Assembly (NCBI RefSeq): GCF_006715785.1
Contig: NZ_VFNX01000001.1
Location: 6,490,001-6,554,000 of the forward strand
Source of the DNA: Streptomyces puniciscabiei
Lineage (GTDB): Bacteria > Actinomycetota > Actinomycetes > Streptomycetales > Streptomycetaceae
Length of the DNA stretch: 64,000 nucleotides
Reading direction: 5' to 3'
Below, one piece after another: positions 15,641-25,900 of the stretch. The position numbers and the translations under genes are program-made. The notes beneath the pieces were generated by a model, which did no database searches, was not told the origin of the DNA, and saw nothing but the letters and a program-made list of their open reading frames with translations. The stretch's first letter is position 1. Each line of letters starts with the position of its first letter.

Positions 15641-17512
15641 CTATCCCGACCAGGCCGCGACGCACAGCGCGCGGTCCACCTCCTCGGTGTAGCGGGCCGC
15701 AGCCAGCCAGGCGCGGGCGAAGCGGTCCGGGTCCACCGGGAGGAGACGGCCGAAGACGTCCCGGGAGCGCTCCGCCGCCGACGCGTGCAGTTCCTCCAGC
15801 AGACCGCCCGCCGTGGCCAGCCCGGACCGGCTCAACCGCCGGGCGTCGGCGCCCGTGTCACCCGGGAAGGACAGCACCCGCCGGCCTCCCGAGACCGCCT
15901 GCTGGACGCGGCGGCGCAGCAGATGGAGCGGAGCCTCCTCGACGCTCGGCGCCTCCCGTACCGGGGACGCGGACGCGGTCGGCAGGTCCGCGCGCTGCAG
16001 CCGGTCCAGGCCCACGTCGACCCGGGTACCGGACCGCGCCGGATGCTCGGTGGCCAGGAGCTGGGCCCGGGGGTGCGGGGCCGGGACGAGCCGGGCGACG
16101 ACCCGGAGCGTGGCGCCCCGGGCGGCGGCCAGCAGCCGCAGGTTGTCCCGGTGCGCGAGCGCGGGGTGGTCGTGGGCGGCGGTCAGCCGCAGTACGACAC
16201 CGCCGCACCCGGCGAGCAGACAGTCGCCCGCCGCCTCCACCGCCGTACCGAGCAGGGTGACCTCCAGGAACAACAGGTCATGGCCGCCGTTCAGGGCGCG
16301 GATGAGCTGCTCGGCCATGGGGGCCGCCCAGAGCCGGTCCAGCGGCTCCTCGCGCCAGCCGGCACCCGACGCCCTCACCGCCCGCACGCCGGCGCCCGCC
16401 CCGAGCCGGCCGGTGGGGGAGACGGTGGCCCCCGACACCGCGAGGCCCGCGCGCGACAGCTCACGGTGGGTCAGGGCCGTGTCACCGAGCCGGACCGTCC
16501 GGTCGGCCGCCTCCACCGCACGCCCGGCACCACCCGGAGCGACATCGGACACCTGGTACAGCCGCCCCTCGGCGTCGGCGGTCCAGGTGACGGCACCCGC
16601 GTAGCCGCTCGCGGTGAGCACCGGCTCGGAGAACAGGCCGTACAGCCGCAGCGAGCCGTCCGGGCGGTACGGCTGCCGTGCGGTGCCGCGCAGGTCGGCC
16701 AGTTCGGCGCCGGTGGCGTGCGGGACGCGGTGCGCCACGGAGAGGACGTCACGCAGACCACCGACCAGGTCCACCAGACGGTGGGCGGGGTCGCCCGCGC
16801 GGGCCGCGCGCAGCGCGGTGACCACGGAGACGGCAGAGGCGGCCGCTCGGTGCAGGCCCGCGAGCCGCGCCGTGTGCGCGGCCCGCAGCAGCTCCGCCTG
16901 GAGCACCGCGCCCGCGCCGTCCGCACCGGCGTCGAGCACGGCTGCCGCGGCCGCACGGAGCGCGAGGACGGCGGAACGCCGCCCGGCGCCGGCCCGCTCA
17001 CCCTCCGACACCTCTTGCTCGGCTCCCGATGTCGTCGGCTCGACCGCGCCTTGCCGGGCTCCGGCCTTCTCCTGGGCGCCCGCCCCTCGCTCGGTGCCGT
17101 CCGGCCTCCGCTCGACGGCCTCTTGCCCGGCGCCCGGCGTCTTCGGTCCGACCGACGCCTCGGCGGGGGGCGTCGACTCCTCGGAACTCTGCGCGGCAGC
17201 CCCGGAGTCGGGGTCGGCGATCGGTGCCATCGAGGCGGCCGCCGCACGGTGGAGGCAGTCCGGGGCCAGCAGGCAGCCGCAGCGGATGCCGTCCGCGTCG
17301 GTCACCGTGCCGTCCGGTGCGTGCAGTTCGAGGTCGGTGTCGTCGTCGACGGCTATGCACACCGTGTCGCCGTCTCGGCGGGTCGGCCGGTCCGCCAGCT
17401 TGGCGATGCCCGCGTCGAGGCGTTTGCGCAGCCGGGGCGGCAGCGCCGCGACGAGACCGGCGGTCACGGACGGGGCGACCGGTGGCAATTCCTGCCGCAT
17501 GCCCTGGCTCAT
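15641..17512 (-). CDS. SWIM zinc-finger protein, last gene of the MoxR-VWA operon
   Basis: 623 residues. A SWIM motif (CxC...CxH) is visible as RCGCLLAPDCLH with ligands C78, C80, C86 and H88, after a strand-rich lead that ends DGTVTDADGI. SWIM fingers bind DNA or proteins. An Ala/Glu-rich low-complexity linker spans about residues 100-180. The rest (about 185-620) is a large unrecognised domain with many short helices. The ATG at 17512 overlaps the TGA of the preceding VWA gene (ATGA), so its translation is coupled. In this operon it is a candidate substrate-binding or DNA-targeting part of a MoxR/VWA machine; that is inference. Confidence 0.85.
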   Translation of the reverse strand: MSQGMRQELPPVAPSVTAGLVAALPPRLRKRLDAGIAKLADRPTRRDGDTVCIAVDDDTDLELHAPDGTVTDADGIRCGCLLAPDCLHRAAAASMAPIADPDSGAAAQSSEESTPPAEASVGPKTPGAGQEAVERRPDGTERGAGAQEKAGARQGAVEPTTSGAEQEVSEGERAGAGRRSAVLALRAAAAAVLDAGADGAGAVLQAELLRAAHTARLAGLHRAAASAVSVVTALRAARAGDPAHRLVDLVGGLRDVLSVAHRVPHATGAELADLRGTARQPYRPDGSLRLYGLFSEPVLTASGYAGAVTWTADAEGRLYQVSDVAPGGAGRAVEAADRTVRLGDTALTHRELSRAGLAVSGATVSPTGRLGAGAGVRAVRASGAGWREEPLDRLWAAPMAEQLIRALNGGHDLLFLEVTLLGTAVEAAGDCLLAGCGGVVLRLTAAHDHPALAHRDNLRLLAAARGATLRVVARLVPAPHPRAQLLATEHPARSGTRVDVGLDRLQRADLPTASASPVREAPSVEEAPLHLLRRRVQQAVSGGRRVLSFPGDTGADARRLSRSGLATAGGLLEELHASAAERSRDVFGRLLPVDPDRFARAWLAAARYTEEVDRALCVAAWSG

Positions 17513-20500
17513 GCGATCTTCTCCCCTACCCAGCGGGCGAGTTCGAGCGGACTGAGAGCGGCCACGGACATGCCCGCCGACACCAGCTGGGCCGCCACCC
17601 CGGTGGAGTAGCGGGGCAGACCGGCGTCGTCGAGGCTCGCGCAGCCCAGCACATGGCAGCCGGCGCCGACCAGGGCGCGGACCTCGGCGAGCAGCCCGCC
17701 GACCGGGTAGCCCTCCTCGAAGTCGCTGATGACCACGACGAGCGTGCGCGAGGGCACGGTGACCAGTTCGCGTGCGTGCCGCAGCCCGGCGGCGATATGG
17801 GTGCCGCCGCCGACCCTGACCTCCAGGAGGAGGGAGAGCGGGTCCTCGACGTGGTCGGTCAGATCGATCACCTCGGTGGAGAACGCCAGGAAGTGCGTGG
17901 ACAGGGTGGGCACCCCGGCCAGCACCGAGGCGGTGAGCGCCGCCCAGATCGTGGACGCCTCCATGGACCCCGACACGTCGGTGACCAGGATCAGCCGCCA
18001 GTCGGCCGACCGCCGGGCACGGCTGCGGAAGACGGGCCGCTCGGGCACGACCCGGATCGTGCCGTCCGGCATCCGGCGGGCGGTGGCCAGGTTCGCCCGC
18101 AGGGTGCGGGGCAGATCGAGGCCGCCACCGGGGCGTCGGCTGGGGCGGGGCAAAGCGGTGCCGTGCAGCGCGGGGCGCAGCCGGGTCGCCAACTGCCGGG
18201 TCAGGGCCTCCACCAGGCGCCGGACCAGCGGGCGCAGCGCGGCCAGCCGGGCCTCCGGCAGGCCGCCGGCGTGCCGCAGCACCGAGCGCAGCAGGTCGAC
18301 GGACGGCCGTACGGCGTCCGGGTCCAGCTCGGCGAACACATCCTGGCGGCCGGCCGCCGCGGCCGCCGCCAGCACCTCCTCCCGGATGCCCGGACCGAAC
18401 AGCGCCACGAGCTCCTCGGACCACTCCCGTACCCCTGGATACGGCGCCCCGCGCCCGCCGCGGGACCCCGCGCCCCCTCGGCCCGAGAGATCCCCACGGC
18501 TGCCCTCGCCGTGTCCGCTGCCGTACAGCTCGTCCAGAGCGGTGGCCAGGCGCTGCGCCGGGCCGGGCAGCCCGCTGCTCCTGCGGCCCAGCACCAGACG
18601 CCATCGGGCGGCCGGGGCGAGCCGGTGGTCGTCGTCCGTGAGCGGGAGACACTCGGGTTCCCCGGTGTTCGGTGCGACGGTGCCCTCCGCGGGCCGGTGG
18701 GACGGGAGGAGTCCCCAGGCGGCCAGGGTCTCGCGGGCCGCCAGGTCGGCGCGGGTCCACACGGCGAGGGCCGCGGGATCGAGGCCGCCGGTGTTGTGGG
18801 GACTCTCCACGCCCAGGCGCTGCTCGACGGTGTCCAGCAGCCGGTCCCGGGCGGCCGGGCTGAGCGTGTCGAACCCGCCGCGCAGCGCCGGCAGCCGGTC
18901 GAGGAAGTCCCGGTCGGACAGCTCGACCATCCGCCGCAGCAGCGGTTCCAGCGCGGGCGGCGCCGATTCCAGCAGTGGACCGGCCGCCGTGAGCAGACCG
19001 GTCAGCCGCGCGGTGAGCGCCGCCCGGGAGCCGGCGTCGCAGGCACCGTCCACCCAGGAGGCGACCCGGTCGCCGAACGCCTGTGCCTCCTGCTGTCCCA
19101 GCAGCACGCGTACGGCTCCGGCGGCGCCCCGCATCAGCGGGGAACCGCCGTCCGCCAGCCGGGTGAGCGCGTCGGTGAGCCGTATCCCGCCCAACGCATC
19201 GGCGCGGTGGGCGAGTTCCAGCAGAGCGTGTGCGTCGCCCCGGTCCTCGGAGCCTGCGAGCCCCTCGACCTGGCGCACCGCGGCGGCGGTCAGCAGTTCG
19301 GCGACGGCCGCCGCCCGCGCCGTACGTTCCTCGTCGCTGCCGAGTCCGGCGATGTGCCCCGCCCGAAGCCGGTCCAACAGGGCGAGCCCGGAGAGGAGTT
19401 CGGGCAGTGTGCCGGAGGCCGGCAGCACCTCGGCGGTGTCGGCCAGCCGCTCGTCCGCGAGTTCGGGCAGGCCGCACTCCGCCGCCCGTTCCAGCCCCCG
19501 CAGGGTCTGCGCCGCCGTGGGCCCGCCCTCGTCCCGCTCGACGCGCCGGGCTTCCCGCAGCACACCCTCGGCGGCCTGCGCCGACGTGACTCCGCGCAGG
19601 CCGGCCGCGGTCAGCATGGCCGCGGTGGCCGGCGTCCAGCGCACCTCCCACCGCGAGCTGAGCGCGTCGGCACCACCCGTGCCGGCGACCGCCCTCGGCT
19701 CGCCGTACGGCACCGCACACACGGCCAGGCGCCGCAGCAGCAGTTCACGGCGCCGGTCCAGGTCCGAGCGGAGCGGGTCCAGGCGCAGATCCCGCGCGGC
19801 ATCCCGGCCCGAGTCCGCCGGACCGGGCAGCCCCAGCTCGGCGAGTTCCGCCTCGACCGCCGGTGCCAGGCCGCAGCGCGGCGCGGCCGGGGCCGGACGG
19901 CCGGTGCGCGTCCCGACGAGCACCCTCTCCATCGCCCGGGCCACGGCCCGCCCCCGACCGTACGGCTCGCCCTGTGCGAGCACCGTCTGCACCGCCTCGA
20001 CCAGCTCACCCCGGCCCGCCGCGGGCAGCCCCCGCAGCCGGGCGAGATCGCCGGCCAGCCGCGCGATCTCCCGTGCGTCGGCGGGCCCGGACGGATGGCC
20101 CAGCGCCCGCAACTCGGCGCACACCCGCACGGCGGCCCGCGTCAACGCGTCCTCCAGCGCGAGCGGGTCACCGGCCGCGTCCAGCACCAGGTGCTGCCAC
20201 TCCGGGTCACGGATGCCGGCCGGATAGCCGGACCGTTCGTCGAGCAGGGCGTAGCTGTAGGGGATGAGGGAGGTCGTCCACGCCGGGGCAGGGCCCGGTG
20301 CCTTCCCGGCAGGGGAAGCGGGCGCCGTCGCAACGGCGTCTCCGCGGTCCGGCGGTGGCAGAAGCGCCGGTGCGTGGAAGGCGCCGACGACTACGGCGGC
20401 CCGCTCGCCGTGCGCCGTGGCCGCGGCGAGGCACGACCGCATCCACCGCTCGCGCCGCAGGTCCAGCTCCGGCACCCCGCCCGAGGCCATCGCCTCCGCC

Positions 20501-21426
20501 CGCAGCGCCCACCCCGTCAACAGCGCGGCCCGCCGCAGAGCCTCCGGCGGCGAGCCGGGAGCGCCCGCCTCGACGAGCCGGTCCCACAGGTCCTCACCGG
20601 GGCGGCCGGTGAGCCGAGCACGCAGGCCGGAGGTGAGCCCGGCCGCGGTGGAACCGACGCGGGGCCCACCGGTCGCCACCGCCGGGACGCCGGGCGTTCG
20701 GGGTCGTTCGCCTGTGTGTGAGGTGGGGGTGCCGCGCGTCCCTGTGATCCAGTTGGCTTGCGCGGGTGGCGAGTTGGGTGCCCAGGCTCTTGCGTCGGAT
20801 TCCGGCTCCTGCGCAGGTGCAACGGGTGCGCCGCGCTCCCCGCCGGCCGCCGGTGCCGGGGTGTGGGGCGATCCGGTTGCCTCCGCTTCCGCATCCTGGT
20901 CCTGTGGTGAGGCCGCCGGGTCCGGCCCGGCCGCCCCCGCCCAGGCCCGGTCCGCCAGCGGCAGGTCGCACGCGATCACCGGTACGCCGTGCCGCGCCGC
21001 CCAGCGCACGGCCGCCAGTTCCGGTGAGAAGTCGGCGAAGGGATAGAACGCCGGGCCGCCGGCACCGTTCCCGGGCGCGGCGGCGAGAGCGACCGGAGCC
21101 CTGGTCTCCTCGTGGGCGAGCCAGGGAAGCCACTCCTGCATCTCGGCGGGGAGCTCGACCAGCAGCACCTCAGGTCGGGCCGCGTCCAGCAGTGCGGGCA
21201 CGGCCGCGGCCAGGGAGGGCGCGTGGTGCCGTACCCCGATGAGATAGGGCACCGCCGGGTCGGTCAGGGCGGCCACGGCAGCCTCGGGATCGGCAGAAGA
21301 CACAGAACCCACCGTCGTCGCGGCGATCACCGCGTGCGCACCTGGACCGGCGACGGTCGCGGATCCCGCCTCCGGCCCGGGTTCCGGCGTGGTCGGCGTG
21401 TCGAGTGGGGAGACAGGGGAGGACAC
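17509..21426 (-). CDS. DUF5682 and VWA domains fused in one 1305-residue protein
   Basis: The N-terminal part (about 55-900) matches DUF5682: YLIGVRHHAP at 61-70, VLLVELPAEM at 87-96, FYPFADFSPEL and HGVPVIACDLPLADRAW. The pattern of a G..H motif followed by an acidic motif recalls the EreA/TraB/ChaN-like hydrolase fold (weak inference). After a Gly-rich linker the C-terminal part (about 1140-1300) is a von Willebrand A domain with a full MIDAS start, TDVSGSM near 1149, and a later GGGTHIAAGL segment, so it should bind Mg and a partner acidic residue. The GTG at 21426 follows GGAGGG at 8 nt. The gene starts 4 bp after the MoxR gene stops. A C-terminal VWA next to MoxR is the standard chaperone pair. 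Confidence 0.85.
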   Translation of the reverse strand: MSSPVSPLDTPTTPEPGPEAGSATVAGPGAHAVIAATTVGSVSSADPEAAVAALTDPAVPYLIGVRHHAPSLAAAVPALLDAARPEVLLVELPAEMQEWLPWLAHEETRAPVALAAAPGNGAGGPAFYPFADFSPELAAVRWAARHGVPVIACDLPLADRAWAGAAGPDPAASPQDQDAEAEATGSPHTPAPAAGGERGAPVAPAQEPESDARAWAPNSPPAQANWITGTRGTPTSHTGERPRTPGVPAVATGGPRVGSTAAGLTSGLRARLTGRPGEDLWDRLVEAGAPGSPPEALRRAALLTGWALRAEAMASGGVPELDLRRERWMRSCLAAATAHGERAAVVVGAFHAPALLPPPDRGDAVATAPASPAGKAPGPAPAWTTSLIPYSYALLDERSGYPAGIRDPEWQHLVLDAAGDPLALEDALTRAAVRVCAELRALGHPSGPADAREIARLAGDLARLRGLPAAGRGELVEAVQTVLAQGEPYGRGRAVARAMERVLVGTRTGRPAPAAPRCGLAPAVEAELAELGLPGPADSGRDAARDLRLDPLRSDLDRRRELLLRRLAVCAVPYGEPRAVAGTGGADALSSRWEVRWTPATAAMLTAAGLRGVTSAQAAEGVLREARRVERDEGGPTAAQTLRGLERAAECGLPELADERLADTAEVLPASGTLPELLSGLALLDRLRAGHIAGLGSDEERTARAAAVAELLTAAAVRQVEGLAGSEDRGDAHALLELAHRADALGGIRLTDALTRLADGGSPLMRGAAGAVRVLLGQQEAQAFGDRVASWVDGACDAGSRAALTARLTGLLTAAGPLLESAPPALEPLLRRMVELSDRDFLDRLPALRGGFDTLSPAARDRLLDTVEQRLGVESPHNTGGLDPAALAVWTRADLAARETLAAWGLLPSHRPAEGTVAPNTGEPECLPLTDDDHRLAPAARWRLVLGRRSSGLPGPAQRLATALDELYGSGHGEGSRGDLSGRGGAGSRGGRGAPYPGVREWSEELVALFGPGIREEVLAAAAAAGRQDVFAELDPDAVRPSVDLLRSVLRHAGGLPEARLAALRPLVRRLVEALTRQLATRLRPALHGTALPRPSRRPGGGLDLPRTLRANLATARRMPDGTIRVVPERPVFRSRARRSADWRLILVTDVSGSMEASTIWAALTASVLAGVPTLSTHFLAFSTEVIDLTDHVEDPLSLLLEVRVGGGTHIAAGLRHARELVTVPSRTLVVVISDFEEGYPVGGLLAEVRALVGAGCHVLGCASLDDAGLPRYSTGVAAQLVSAGMSVAALSPLELARWVGEKIA

Positions 21427-21430
21427 GGCG

Positions 21431-22603
21431 TCAGCCCTCCAGGACCGTGCGCAGATCCCACAGCGTGCGCCAGGTGGCCGAACCCTGCTCGGCGCGGCGT
21501 CGGACCGGGCCGTCCCAGTAGCCGCGCAGCCGCGCCGCGTCCGCCGGGTCGTCCTTGCATACGACACCGAGGAGATGCCCGGGCAGCAGCCCCAGCACGT
21601 CCCGGTCGCCCGGGAAGTACGCCGCGGCCAGCCCGAGTGCGCCCGCCACGGAGACGGCCTCCGCGGTGCTCATCACCGTGGACGGCCGCTCAACCTCCCA
21701 GCCCTCGGCCGACCGGCCCTCCCGCAGATCACGGAAGACGGTGACCAGGGCCTCCAGGACGGCATCGTCCACCTGGAAGGGCGCACCCGCGCGTTCCACC
21801 GACGCGCGGGCCTGGCCGCGCACCAGTGCCGTCTCGGCGTCGAGGTCCGAAATGGGGCCGACCGTCTCGAAGTTGAAGCGGCGCTTGAGCGCGGCCGACA
21901 TCTCCGAGACGCCCTTGTCCCGCAGGTTGGCGGTGGCGATGAGGTTGAAACCGGGCGCCGCGTGGGCCAAGGCTTCTTCGCCGCCCGCCAGTTCGGGTAT
22001 GGCGATCCGCCGCTCCGACAGCAACGACACCAGGGAGTCCTGCACTTCCGGCAGACAGCGGGTGACCTCCTCGACCCGGGCGATCGCGCCCCGGGCCATC
22101 GCGGTGAGCACCGGAGACGGGACGAGCGCCTGCCGACTGGGTCCCTGCGCGAGCAACAGGGCATAGTTCCAGCCGTACTTGAGCTGGTCCTCCGTCGTCC
22201 CGGCCGTCCCCTGCACGACCAGCCCGCTGGTGCCGCACACCGCGGCCGACAGCAGCTCCGACAGCATGGACTTGGCGGTGCCGGGTTCGCCCACGAGCAG
22301 CAGGCCCCGCTCACCGGCCAGCGTGACGACACACCGCTCCACCAGCGCGCGGTCGCCGACGAACTTGCCGGTGATCTCCAGCCGGCGCGGCACGCCCTCC
22401 GGCGCCTCCGCGTCGTCGGGCAGCCGCAGCGCACGGCCGCCGCTGCCCACGACGAACGTGACGACGGCCCGGGGCGTGAGCCGCCACGCGGGCGGCCTTG
22501 GACCGGAGTCCTGTGCGGCGAGGAAGGCCAGTTCGACGGCGTACCGGTCCTCGGGCGGGACGATCTGGCGGGTCGCGTCGGCCGCGAGTGCGGTGGTCGT
22601 CAT
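21431..22603 (-). CDS. MoxR-type AAA+ ATPase
   Basis: 390 residues. Walker A GEPGTAKS lies at 105-112, a Walker B-like strand with acidic pair ARVEEV around 175-180, sensor 1 IATAN at 222-226 and an arginine-finger region SAALKRRFNF at about 236-245. This is the MoxR/RavA class, which remodels partners bound through VWA proteins. An N-terminal extension of about 80 residues (DRYAVELAFLAAQD onward) precedes the AAA core and is not part of the minimal fold. The ATG at 22603 has AAGGA 9-10 nt upstream; the frame is open further but would cross the 45-bp repeats and give a His/Pro-rich extension, so the ATG is preferred. Confidence 0.92.
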   Translation of the reverse strand: MTTTALAADATRQIVPPEDRYAVELAFLAAQDSGPRPPAWRLTPRAVVTFVVGSGGRALRLPDDAEAPEGVPRRLEITGKFVGDRALVERCVVTLAGERGLLLVGEPGTAKSMLSELLSAAVCGTSGLVVQGTAGTTEDQLKYGWNYALLLAQGPSRQALVPSPVLTAMARGAIARVEEVTRCLPEVQDSLVSLLSERRIAIPELAGGEEALAHAAPGFNLIATANLRDKGVSEMSAALKRRFNFETVGPISDLDAETALVRGQARASVERAGAPFQVDDAVLEALVTVFRDLREGRSAEGWEVERPSTVMSTAEAVSVAGALGLAAAYFPGDRDVLGLLPGHLLGVVCKDDPADAARLRGYWDGPVRRRAEQGSATWRTLWDLRTVLEG

Positions 22604-22747
22604 CGGCAGGATTCCTTCGAAGCGTTGCGGGAGGAGGTCGGAGGGAGGACGCGGCCGGACGGCGCGACGAGAGCGTGGCAGCAGCCGGTGGCCGGGGAAA
22701 GGGCGCAGGTGGGCGCCGGCGTGGTGGGGCTGGACCTGGGCGGGTCC

Positions 22748-22882
22748 GATGGGGTGGGGCTCGGCGTGGCGGTGCTGGATCCGGTGGGGCTCGATGGGGT
22801 GGGGCTCGGCGCGGTGGTGCTGGATCCGGTGGGGCTCGATGGGGTGGGGCTCGGCGTGGCGGTGGTGGACCCCGTGGGGCTC
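22748..22882. repeat. Three 45-bp tandem repeats in the gap before the MoxR gene
   Basis: Copies begin at 22748, 22793 and 22838, each opening GATGGGGTGGGGCTCGGC and containing GTGCTGGATCCGGTGG or a variant. A degraded fourth copy follows to about 22910. They fill most of the only non-coding gap (22604-22925) inside the operon. 45 is a multiple of three, so the array is open in several frames. But it lies outside the best start of the MoxR gene and after the stop of the upstream gene. Confidence 0.85.
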
Positions 22883-22925
22883 GACCCGGTGGGGCCCAAG
22901 CGCGTGAGGCCCGGCGCGGTGGATG

Positions 22926-25900
22926 TCATCGGCGCCGCCCCCGTCGGTTCGCGCGGGTGGTGAGCTGTTCGTATGCCGGGGCGTCGCCCGCGCGGACGCG
23001 GGCCCAGGCACGCGCGAACAGCTCCGGCACCGGGACCAGCGGTATCGCGCGCTGGTGGCCCGGAATCGGGTACAGGCCCTCCTTCCAGGTCTCCACCGGC
23101 AGCGCGGGCGACTTCAGATCGCGCCAGCCGCACGGCAGGAACAGGGTCCGCCCGGCACGCGGCCGCTTGGCCTCCACCACCAGGTCCGTCGCCGCCAGTT
23201 CGGCGCGGGTCTTCTTCAGGCGCGCGGGCTTCCAGCCGGTCCAGCGGGCGCAGTTTCGGTCCGTCGGATCCGGCAGGGCCAGCAGCTGGAGGTAGAGCGC
23301 GGCCGCGTCCTCGCCCAACCCGTGCGCGGCGGCCACCTCGGTGACGAGCGCCGGAACGCTCACCGTCGGGTCCTGGGCGTACCCCGCGGGTCCCTCGGTG
23401 CCGGCCGCGACCGCGCGGCCCAGCTCCTCGCCGAGAAGCGTGCGCAGCGTGCGCAGGCCGTGGCCGCGCTGCGACCCCACCAGGCCTTCCAGCAGCCCGA
23501 ACACCGCGTCCTCGGGCCCCGTCAGCCCGGCCGGCCGGACCAGGACGGTCTCGGTGTCGCGGTAGGAGGGGCGCAGGGCTAGGGCCTCGCCGACCCGGGT
23601 GGTGCCGTACGCGTCCGCGCCGCCGGTCGCGGGCAGCCCGTACACCTTCCGCAGTTCCACGGCGGTGGAGCCGCCCTTCTCGGTGAACTCCACGTCGAGG
23701 CCGAGCATCAGCTCCGGGTCGGACATCCGGCGGCGCACCGCGGCGAGGCCCTCCGGCAGGGCGGCACGCAGCGGATGGCCGTACGGCAGGACGTACGCCA
23801 GCGCCGAGAGCGCGCCGACGGCACCCGTCAGGGCGTAGCGGTTCGGCATCGCCTGGGGATCCTCCGGGACGAGGTCGCCGTCCTTGTCCGGACGCAGCAC
23901 CGTGGTGCGGCTCAGCCATGGTGTGAGGGACGGGTTGAGCACGTCCCCGGCGCCTCCTGCGCCCAGGCCGGCCAGTTCCGCGCAGAGCTCCTCCGGCAAC
24001 CGGACCAGCGAGCCGAACAGCTCGGTCCACGCGCGTCCCGCGGCCTCGGTGTCCGGTCCCGCCGTCCACAGGGCAGCGGGGTCTTCCGGCAGCAGGGCGC
24101 CCATCAGCGCCGCCCGCCGTTCCAGGCCCAGGCCCTGCAGCAGCGCGGCGCCGAAGTCACGCTGCCGGGGCTTCAGCCCGATCGCGGCGAGGGCCTCGGT
24201 GCCGGGCTCCTGCGGAAGCCCGGCGAGCAGCACGGTGGACTGCAACGGGCCCAGTGCGCCGCCGGTCGCCGCCTGAAGTGCCCCGGGTGCCGCGGGCTGC
24301 CAGGGCGCGGCACCCTTGCCGCGGACGAGGCGGATGACGGCAGCCGTGTCCTCGGCGGAGATCGTCGGGCCGTACCGGGTCTCCTGCTCCAGCGTGAAGT
24401 GCGCGACCGAGCCGAACGTCCCGGACGGATCGTGGTCCAGCGCCCGCCACTTGACGCGCTCCCGGTGGACGTCGACCCCGTGAGAGCCGAGGATCACCAC
24501 CGTGCGTCCGGCCCGGCGCAGCACCTGCCCGGTGCGCTGCTGCTGCTCCTCCTGGGGCTCGCTCAGCACGACCTCCCGCAGCCTGCCGCCTGCCTCGACG
24601 AGCGGTCCCTCGGCCAGGGCCTCGGCCAGCAACAGCAGTGCTTCCCGCTGGGCGTCGGTGAGTACGGGCGAGGCGGCCCGGTACAGCAGCGCCCGCAGGG
24701 CGCCGAGGACGGGCGGCCACACCATGCCGATGGCCGGGACGGTGAACTCCTCGCTCAGCCAGCCGTCCGTGAGGGCGCCGATGCGCGCCAGGCCGGGCAG
24801 CGGCCTGCCGTCGGCGGGCTTGCCGGACAGCACGTGGTTCACCGCGCGGACCTGGCGGAGCACGCTCCACTGCTCGCCGTACCACCAGCCGTGCAGTCCG
24901 ATGACGCCGGACAGGGCGTCGTACAGGGTGCGGTCGTCGCCGCGCGCGGGGCTGTAGTCGGCGAACATGCCCTCGGTCCGGTTGTGCGGCTGTCGCGGCC
25001 GTTCCTGCGGAGGGGTGGCGAAGGCGGTGGCCGAGTCGGTGATGCGCAGCGCCGACCTGACCAGCGTGGCCACGCCGATGCGCAGGCGTTCGTCCGTCAG
25101 GCCCGGGAGGACCTGTTCGACGGTCTGCAGGGCGACGGCGTCCGCGGTCGGCACGGCGGCCTTGGCCGCTTCGTCCGCGCCCGCTGCCGTCAGCTCCTCC
25201 TGACGCCTCGTCAGAGCTTGGGCGGTGAGCCGCAGCAGCTCCGCGGCCTGTTCGTCGGCGAGGGTGCGCAGCACCGCCGAGCCCTGTTCGTCGCGCGGAC
25301 GCAGGGCGTGCCAGAAGGGCAGCGGGGGCACGAGCCGGGTACCGGCGGCGAACTCACCGCCGCTGCCGTTCGGCGTCAGTCGGCCCAGCAGACCGGCGGG
25401 AGAGGTGTCGTCCTCCGCGTACAGGCCGATCGCTCCGGACAACAGCGGGCGGTGGCCGCCCAGTTGGGCGACGACCGGCTCGGCGCCGCCGGGCAGCCGC
25501 AGCGCACCGAAGGGCACGCCCACCCAGCCGTCGCGGTCCATCGTGACCGACACGGTCCGCCCGTCCGGAGTCCCGGCCGTACGGCGCTCCTCGGCGCCCT
25601 CGCCCTCCTTGCGCACCCAGCGCCCGAGCACCGTGCCGTCGGTACCGAACGGGCTGTCTTGCAGGCCCGGTTGGAGCGGCAGCACCTCGCACACGCCGGG
25701 CAGCAGCTCGGCGTCCTCGCGGACGGCCGAACGCAGCAGCGCGGGCAGCGATGCGCGGCCGTGCGTCCCGGTGACCGGGTCGTACTCCAGCCACACCGTC
25801 TGCCTGCCCTGCCGGCCCTGGCGCCACAGGGTGGTGCCGTCGCCGATGATCGCGCGGCACGGCGGCAGGTCCGTGTCGCCCGCGTGCAGGGTGCGGCCAC

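Noticed and set aside
14738..17611. A 957-codon open frame on the plus strand opposite the LuxR and SWIM genes
   Set aside because: It runs across two real minus-strand genes and an intergenic region, and has low-complexity sequence. The SWIM motif and LuxR helix-turn-helix are on the other strand.
15641..19720. Extension of the SWIM gene upstream to 19720
   Set aside because: The upstream part lies within the DUF5682-VWA gene in another frame. ATG 17512 overlapping that gene's stop is the expected coupled start.
22748..22882. CRISPR-like appearance of the 45-bp units
   Set aside because: Repeats are contiguous with no spacers and are GC-biased tandem copies.
22604..23011. An N-terminal His/Pro-rich extension of the MoxR protein through the repeats
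   Set aside because: The ATG at 22603 has a ribosome site and gives a normal MoxR N-terminus. The extension would also overlap the end of the upstream gene.
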